DNA of 9,673 nucleotides from Euryarchaeota archaeon SCGC AAA252-I15 (GTDB lineage: Archaea > Altiarchaeota > Altiarchaeia > IMC4 > SCGC-AAA252-I15), in NCBI GenBank assembly GCA_000402775.1, contig AQSC01000018.1:1-9673 (forward strand). Direction: 5' to 3'. Of this stretch, positions 5,372 to 9,673 are shown one piece after another. A program made the position numbers and the translations under genes. The notes beneath the pieces are model-generated. The model made no database searches. It was not told the origin of the DNA and was given only the letters and a program-made list of their open reading frames with translations. How positions within the stretch are numbered: position 1 is the first letter of the stretch; each line of letters opens with the position of its first letter.

Positions 5372-8300
5372 TTGAGGGTATTAAGAAAGTCTTGGTTGTC
5401 GGAAGCGGGCCCATAAGGATTGGTCAGGCTGCAGAATTCGATTACTCTGGAAGCCAGGCTTGCCTGTCTCTTCGCGAGGAGGGATTAAAGACGGTTTTAG
5501 TAAACTGTAATCCCGCAACCATTCAAACCGACTTGGACGTATCCGATATAGTATATCTTGAGCCATTGCGCTCCGACTTCATCGAGAAAATAATCAAAAA
5601 GGAGAGGCCGGACGGAATACTTCCCACAATGGGGGGTCAGACTGGCTTAAACCTTGCGACAGAGCTGCATGATCTCGGGATCCTCGAAAAATATGGTGTG
5701 AGGGTTTTGGGAACCCCAATTGATTGCATCAAAAAGGGGGAGGGTCGGCAGGAGTTTGCAGAACTTATGAAAAAGATTGGGGAGCCTATTGCATTAAGCT
5801 ATTCTGTTTCAAATCTTGAGGATGCATTCAAGGCCGTTGAAAAGATCAAGTATCCTGCGATAATCCGTCCCGGCTACACTTTAGGGGGGGCTGGTGGAGG
5901 AATCGCGTTCAACGCGCAGCAGTTCGCAGAGATTGTGGAAGGTGGGCTTTTCGCAAGCAAAAACAACGAGGTATTGATTGAAGAATACGTGGGAGGCTGG
6001 AAGGAGATAGAGTATGAGGTCATGCGCGACGGTGCCGACAACTGCATCACCGTCTGCAACATGGAAAACTTCGATCCAATGGGCATTCACACTGGGGACT
6101 CAATCGTAATCGCGCCTAGTCAGACTTTAAACGACGAGGAATACCAGGGCCTTCGAGACGCATCATTCCGCATCATCCGGGCACTGGGAGTTGAAGGCGG
6201 CTGCAACGTCCAGCTTGCATTGGATCCCAGATCATTCGACTATAAAGTAATCGAAGTAAATCCCAGGGTTTCACGGTCTTCAGCCCTCGCATCAAAGGCT
6301 ACAGGATATCCCATAGCCCGCGTCGCCGCCAAAATTGCCTTAGGATACACGCTCGACCAGATAAGAAACGAAGTCACCAAGGAAACACAGGCAATGTTTG
6401 AGCCAGCCCTCGACTACGTCGTCGTGAAAATCCCCCGCTGGCCCTTCGACAAGTTCAAAGGCCTTGGAAGAGTAATCGGAACTGAGATGCGCTCGACCGG
6501 CGAAGTCATGGGGATTGGCCGAAACTTCGAAGAGGCGCTCCAAAAAGCCATCCGATCCCTAGACATAGGCTTTGAAGGAATCTGCTGTAACAAGAGGATC
6601 CCGCTTACGGATCCTACAAAACTTAGAACGCTTCTAGCCAAGCCCACAGACCTTCGCCTCTACCACATCTATGATGCCTTAAAGGCGGGATTCACTTTAG
6701 AGGAAATACACAACCTCACAAGAGTTGACCAATTCTATCTTGAAAAGATTGCAAACATAGCTGGTATTGAGCAGAAACTTTCCAGTGGAAGCGCAGATTC
6801 AAAGACTATATCTCGGGCAAGGCTTTACGGGTTCTCAGAGAAACAGATCTCGGAAATTTCAAATCTCACTCCCGATGATGTAAAATCAAAAAACAAGGTC
6901 AAGACGGTATACAAGATGGTCGATACTTGTGCCGCCGAGTTCGAGGCGAAAACTCCCTACTATTACTCGACCATTGGGGAATATAGTGACGTAAAGTTTT
7001 CAGACAAGAAGAAGGTTGTTATCCTGGGTTCAGGACCCATCCGGATCGGCCAAGGCATAGAATTCGACTACTGCACAGTACACGCGGTGACTGCTCTTAG
7101 AGAGCTTGGTTTCGAGACCGTCATCATAAATAATAATCCTGAGACTGTTTCCACGGATTTCGACACTTCAGACAAACTATATTTTGAGCCCTTGACTTGC
7201 GAGGCAATTTTGAATGTCGTCGAGACTGAAAAGGATAATCTGGTTGGAGTCATGGTCCAGTTTGGCGGTCAGACCGCGATTAACGTAACGGGAGATCTTA
7301 AAGACGCTGGAGTGAAGATTCTTGGCACCTCTCCCGATTCAATCGACATGGCAGAAGACCGGGGCAGGTTCGGCAAAGTGTTGTCTCGGCTTAATATCCC
7401 CTCTCCGAAATGGGATGTTGCAACAAACTTTTCAGAGGCGATCGCAAAGGCGAGGGTCTTAGGTTATCCCGTACTCGTGCGCCCTAGCTACGTTCTTGGG
7501 GGTAGGGCCATGAAGATTATTTATTCTGAAGACGAGCTCCGCGGTTTCGTTGACGAGGCCATGGAGGCTAGCGCGAACCAGCAGATTCTGTTGGACAAGT
7601 TTTTAGAGGATGCTATTGAAGTGGACGTCGACGCCGTCTCGGATGGAGTCGACACTTACGTCGGGGGTATTATGGAGCACATCGAGGAGGCTGGAGTTCA
7701 TTCGGGAGATTCTGCGTGTGTCCTCCCAACGCAATCCATCCCGCAAAAAGTTAAGGAGACAATCATCGACTACACCAAGAAGATGGCGAGAGAGCTTAAG
7801 GTGGTGGGTCTTGTCAATATCCAGTACGCTGTGAAAGATGGTATTGTTTACGTTCTTGAGGCTAACCCCCGGTCTTCGCGCACAATCCCCTTCGTCTCTA
7901 AGGCTACTGGAGTGCCTCTCGCAAAGATTGCTGCGAAAGTGTGTGTGGGGGAGAAACTCCGCGACATTGTGTCTGATTTCGGAAGACCCGGAAAATTCAA
8001 ACACATCTCTGTGAAAGAAGCAGTCCTCCCCTTCAACAAGCTTAGGATCGACCCCCAGTTGGGGCCTGAAATGCGCTCTACAGGGGAGTCTATGGGAGTT
8101 GACTTGGATTTCGGAGTCGCATACTACAAGGCTCTTTTAGGTGCAGGCATGAATCTTCCGCTTTCAGGGACGGTATTCATATCTGTTGCCGGCAAACACA
8201 AGGAGAAGACTGTTGAAATCGCAAGGAAGTTCAGGGAACTTGGCTTTAAATTACTTGCGACAGTGGGCACTAATAAAAGGTTTGTTGAATCGGCTGTTGA

Positions 8301-8565
8301 ATCAAACCGCGTCTTTAAGGTGAGTGAGGGCTCCCCCAACATTTTAGACCTCATCCAGAAGGGTGAAATCGACTTGATAATAAATACTGCCGGGAGGGAG
8401 ATGGGTGGTAGGAAGGATGGGAGATTAATCAGAAAGTCTGCCGTGAAATACGACATACCCTACATCACAACGACGACTGGTGCTGCCGCTGCCGCATCCG
8501 CCATCAAGGCGGTAAAGGAGAAGCGGGTGCACGTTAAATCCCTAAGCGAGTACACTAGCCTTTAA
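5368..8565 (+). CDS. carB: Carbamoyl-phosphate synthase, large subunit
   Basis: Makes carbamoyl phosphate from bicarbonate, ammonia (from CarA) and two ATP. 1065 residues, an undivided chain close to the bacterial length (about 1070); several archaea split this gene, here it is whole. The two homologous halves each begin with the same motif: VVGSGPIRIGQAAEFDYSGS near residue 10 and ILGSGPIRIGQGIEFDY near 552. Glycine-rich ATP-grasp loops follow (RPGYTLGGAGGG near 167, RPSYVLGGRAM near 705). The linking oligomerisation region, with LYHIYDALKAGFTLEEI, starts near 430. From about 934 a methylglyoxal-synthase-like domain (LLATVGTNK, then DGRLIRKSAVKYDIPYITTT) is the usual site for ornithine, UMP or IMP control. 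Start at 5368 chosen by AAGGAG and the 4-base overlap with carA. Its last 11 bases overlap argF antisense. Confidence 0.98.
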   Translation: MIEGIKKVLVVGSGPIRIGQAAEFDYSGSQACLSLREEGLKTVLVNCNPATIQTDLDVSDIVYLEPLRSDFIEKIIKKERPDGILPTMGGQTGLNLATELHDLGILEKYGVRVLGTPIDCIKKGEGRQEFAELMKKIGEPIALSYSVSNLEDAFKAVEKIKYPAIIRPGYTLGGAGGGIAFNAQQFAEIVEGGLFASKNNEVLIEEYVGGWKEIEYEVMRDGADNCITVCNMENFDPMGIHTGDSIVIAPSQTLNDEEYQGLRDASFRIIRALGVEGGCNVQLALDPRSFDYKVIEVNPRVSRSSALASKATGYPIARVAAKIALGYTLDQIRNEVTKETQAMFEPALDYVVVKIPRWPFDKFKGLGRVIGTEMRSTGEVMGIGRNFEEALQKAIRSLDIGFEGICCNKRIPLTDPTKLRTLLAKPTDLRLYHIYDALKAGFTLEEIHNLTRVDQFYLEKIANIAGIEQKLSSGSADSKTISRARLYGFSEKQISEISNLTPDDVKSKNKVKTVYKMVDTCAAEFEAKTPYYYSTIGEYSDVKFSDKKKVVILGSGPIRIGQGIEFDYCTVHAVTALRELGFETVIINNNPETVSTDFDTSDKLYFEPLTCEAILNVVETEKDNLVGVMVQFGGQTAINVTGDLKDAGVKILGTSPDSIDMAEDRGRFGKVLSRLNIPSPKWDVATNFSEAIAKARVLGYPVLVRPSYVLGGRAMKIIYSEDELRGFVDEAMEASANQQILLDKFLEDAIEVDVDAVSDGVDTYVGGIMEHIEEAGVHSGDSACVLPTQSIPQKVKETIIDYTKKMARELKVVGLVNIQYAVKDGIVYVLEANPRSSRTIPFVSKATGVPLAKIAAKVCVGEKLRDIVSDFGRPGKFKHISVKEAVLPFNKLRIDPQLGPEMRSTGESMGVDLDFGVAYYKALLGAGMNLPLSGTVFISVAGKHKEKTVEIARKFRELGFKLLATVGTNKRFVESAVESNRVFKVSEGSPNILDLIQKGEIDLIINTAGREMGGRKDGRLIRKSAVKYDIPYITTTTGAAAAASAIKAVKEKRVHVKSLSEYTSL

Positions 8566-9424
8566 CGAGCTTTAACAGTATCGCGTTTTGCATGTGCATC
8601 CTGTTTTCAGCTTGCGTAAATACGACGGAGTTCTCACTGTCGATTACTTCGTCAGTCACCTCAAAACCTCTGTGCGCGGGCAAGCAGTGCATGAAAACAA
8701 AATCTTTCTTCGCGTGAGAAACCAACTCGGAATTCACCTGGTACGGCATGAAAGCCTTTTCCATCGCCTCCTTCTCCTTCTCGTCGCCCATACTAATCCA
8801 AGCGTCAGTGTAGATTACGTCGGCGTCCTCAACAGCCTTCGCAGGGTCTCGGATAATATTCGCACCCTCGATACTAGGATCAAAACCGTCTAGACACGAT
8901 ACTGTAAAAACTAAATCCAAAATCTTTGCGGCAACAATGAGAGAATTACACACATTGTTCCCATCTCCGACATACACGATCTTCCCCTCAAGTTTCCCGC
9001 ACTCTTTCATGGTGAAAAGGTCTGCGAGAATCTGGCAGGGGTGTTCAAGGTCTGAAAGCCCGTTAATCACCGGGATGATCGAGTTTTTCGCAAGCTCGGA
9101 GACGGTCTCGTGCGCAAAGACCCTGGCCATCACAGCATCTGCGTACCCTGCTAGAGTCTTTGCCGTGTCCTCGACCGACTCCCCCCGCGACAGCTGGCTC
9201 CCCGACGGGTCAAAGTATATTGCATGCCCCCCGAGCCTGGTCATCCCAGCTTCAAAACTAATCCTAGTCCTCGTCGACGGCTTCTGAAACAGCATGACGA
9301 GAGTCTTATTCTTGAATGAATCAGAGTATTTTTCTGGATGCGTTTTCACATCCACACAATCTGCGAGAAGCTCCTCAATATCCTTCCCACTTAAATCCCC
9401 AACCGACAACAAATGTTTGACCAT
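8555..9424 (-). CDS. argF: Ornithine carbamoyltransferase
   Basis: Transfers the carbamoyl group from carbamoyl phosphate to ornithine, giving citrulline for ArgG; the family forms a cytoplasmic trimer or larger assembly. 289 residues, slightly short against the usual 300-330. The carbamoyl-phosphate site STRTR is at residues 50-54, HPCQ at 128-131, the ornithine-side DAWISMG at 207-213, and HCLPAHRG with catalytic Cys247 and His246. HCLP and SMG mark it as an ornithine, not aspartate, transcarbamoylase. The shortening lies mostly around residues 180-192, where other members carry a longer loop between two helices. The start MVKHLLS fits the family. It follows a small ORF by 26 bases on the same strand and overlaps the 3' end of carB by 11 bp, so transcripts of the two must collide or overlap. 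Confidence 0.97.
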   Translation of the reverse strand: MVKHLLSVGDLSGKDIEELLADCVDVKTHPEKYSDSFKNKTLVMLFQKPSTRTRISFEAGMTRLGGHAIYFDPSGSQLSRGESVEDTAKTLAGYADAVMARVFAHETVSELAKNSIIPVINGLSDLEHPCQILADLFTMKECGKLEGKIVYVGDGNNVCNSLIVAAKILDLVFTVSCLDGFDPSIEGANIIRDPAKAVEDADVIYTDAWISMGDEKEKEAMEKAFMPYQVNSELVSHAKKDFVFMHCLPAHRGFEVTDEVIDSENSVVFTQAENRMHMQNAILLKLVKG

Positions 9425-9450
9425 GATATATATTATTCCCCCCCTCTTTT
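9425..9450 (-). promoter_or_regulatory. argF leader with purine-rich tract
   Basis: The 26-base gap before argF reads, on the minus strand, as an A/G-rich tract with a run of seven G (complement of 9438-9444), then ATAATATATATC and the ATG. The GAGG at the head of the G run is some 15 bases from the ATG, far for a Shine-Dalgarno. The ATATATAT run is too near the ATG to be its TATA box. Co-transcription with the upstream ORF is the simpler reading. Confidence 0.3.
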
Positions 9451-9669
9451 TTAAGCGGCCTTTCTCTTGAAAGACTCTTCCGTCACTCCCCCTTCCTTCC
9501 CCTCAAAGTTCTTGGAAGCCTTCTCCAATAGTTCAAGCCACCGCTCAGGTGAAGGCTTAACCCTGCCCGATGCATACGCCTCCCACTCATTCTTCTCGCC
9601 CCCCTCTAGGTTCTCATAGACTAACTGGTTTACTTCGCCTTGGACTGCATCGAGCTGGGCAAGCTTCAT
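9451..9669 (-). CDS. Small helical hypothetical protein (may be partial)
   Basis: 72 residues from an ATG at 9667-9669, highly charged and probably helical: LAQLDAVQGEVNQLVYENL, then PSPERWLELLEKASKNF and a basic end (SFKRKAA). No signal peptide, membrane segment or known catalytic motif is visible. Only four bases lie upstream in the window, so there is no sign of a ribosome binding site and the Met may be internal, with the true start outside. It runs in the same direction as argF, 26 bases ahead, and is probably co-transcribed. Function not recognised; the size and charge would suit a small binding or adaptor protein, but nothing supports a specific role. Confidence 0.5.
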   Translation of the reverse strand: MKLAQLDAVQGEVNQLVYENLEGGEKNEWEAYASGRVKPSPERWLELLEKASKNFEGKEGGVTEESFKRKAA

Positions 9670-9673
9670 GGGT

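Noticed and set aside
5884..5890. Run of seven G in carB as a frameshift or slippage site
   Set aside because: It encodes the conserved glycine-rich ATP-grasp loop and the frame continues normally on both sides.
1..9673. CRISPR array, tRNA, rRNA, transposase or defence system
   Set aside because: No regularly spaced repeats, cloverleaf pattern, conserved rRNA stretch or matching protein motifs were seen on either strand.

Overview
The window looks archaeal. The clues are GGTG-type ribosome binding sites (argH, and a small ORF at 2677), TATA-like boxes rather than -35/-10 promoters, tiny intergenic gaps, and an ACT-domain regulator of a type I know from archaea. The lineage cannot be fixed from the sequence; a small-genome (DPANN-like) or other uncultured archaeon is a guess.

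The core is a full set of enzymes for making arginine from ornithine: carA and carB (carbamoyl phosphate), argF (ornithine to citrulline), argG (citrulline plus aspartate to argininosuccinate) and argH (argininosuccinate to arginine plus fumarate). CarAB also feeds pyrimidine synthesis. The genes that make ornithine are not here. All five frames are intact and the recognisable catalytic motifs are present.

Layout: 1-112 holds an elaborate palindrome. 113-340 (minus) is a short two-helix membrane ORF in AT-rich DNA that looks like the front end of a longer protein. 353-493 holds a bidirectional terminator. 494-1726 (minus) is argG. 1727-1797 is a divergent promoter with a nested 38-bp palindrome. 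1798-2436 (plus) is a HTH/ACT regulator. 2452-2844 holds two small ORFs of unknown function. 2878-4191 (minus) is argH. 4192-4282 is a second divergent promoter. 4283-8565 (plus) is carA-carB, translationally coupled. 8555-9424 (minus) is argF, overlapping carB tail to tail by 11 bp. 9451-9669 (minus) is a small helical ORF at the window edge.

The pathway is therefore not one operon but at least four transcription units facing alternately. The most interesting signal is the nested operator-like palindrome between argG and the ACT-domain gene. It suggests that this protein is a local, ligand-sensing regulator of arginine synthesis and of its own gene. No tRNA, rRNA, CRISPR array or complete mobile element was seen.
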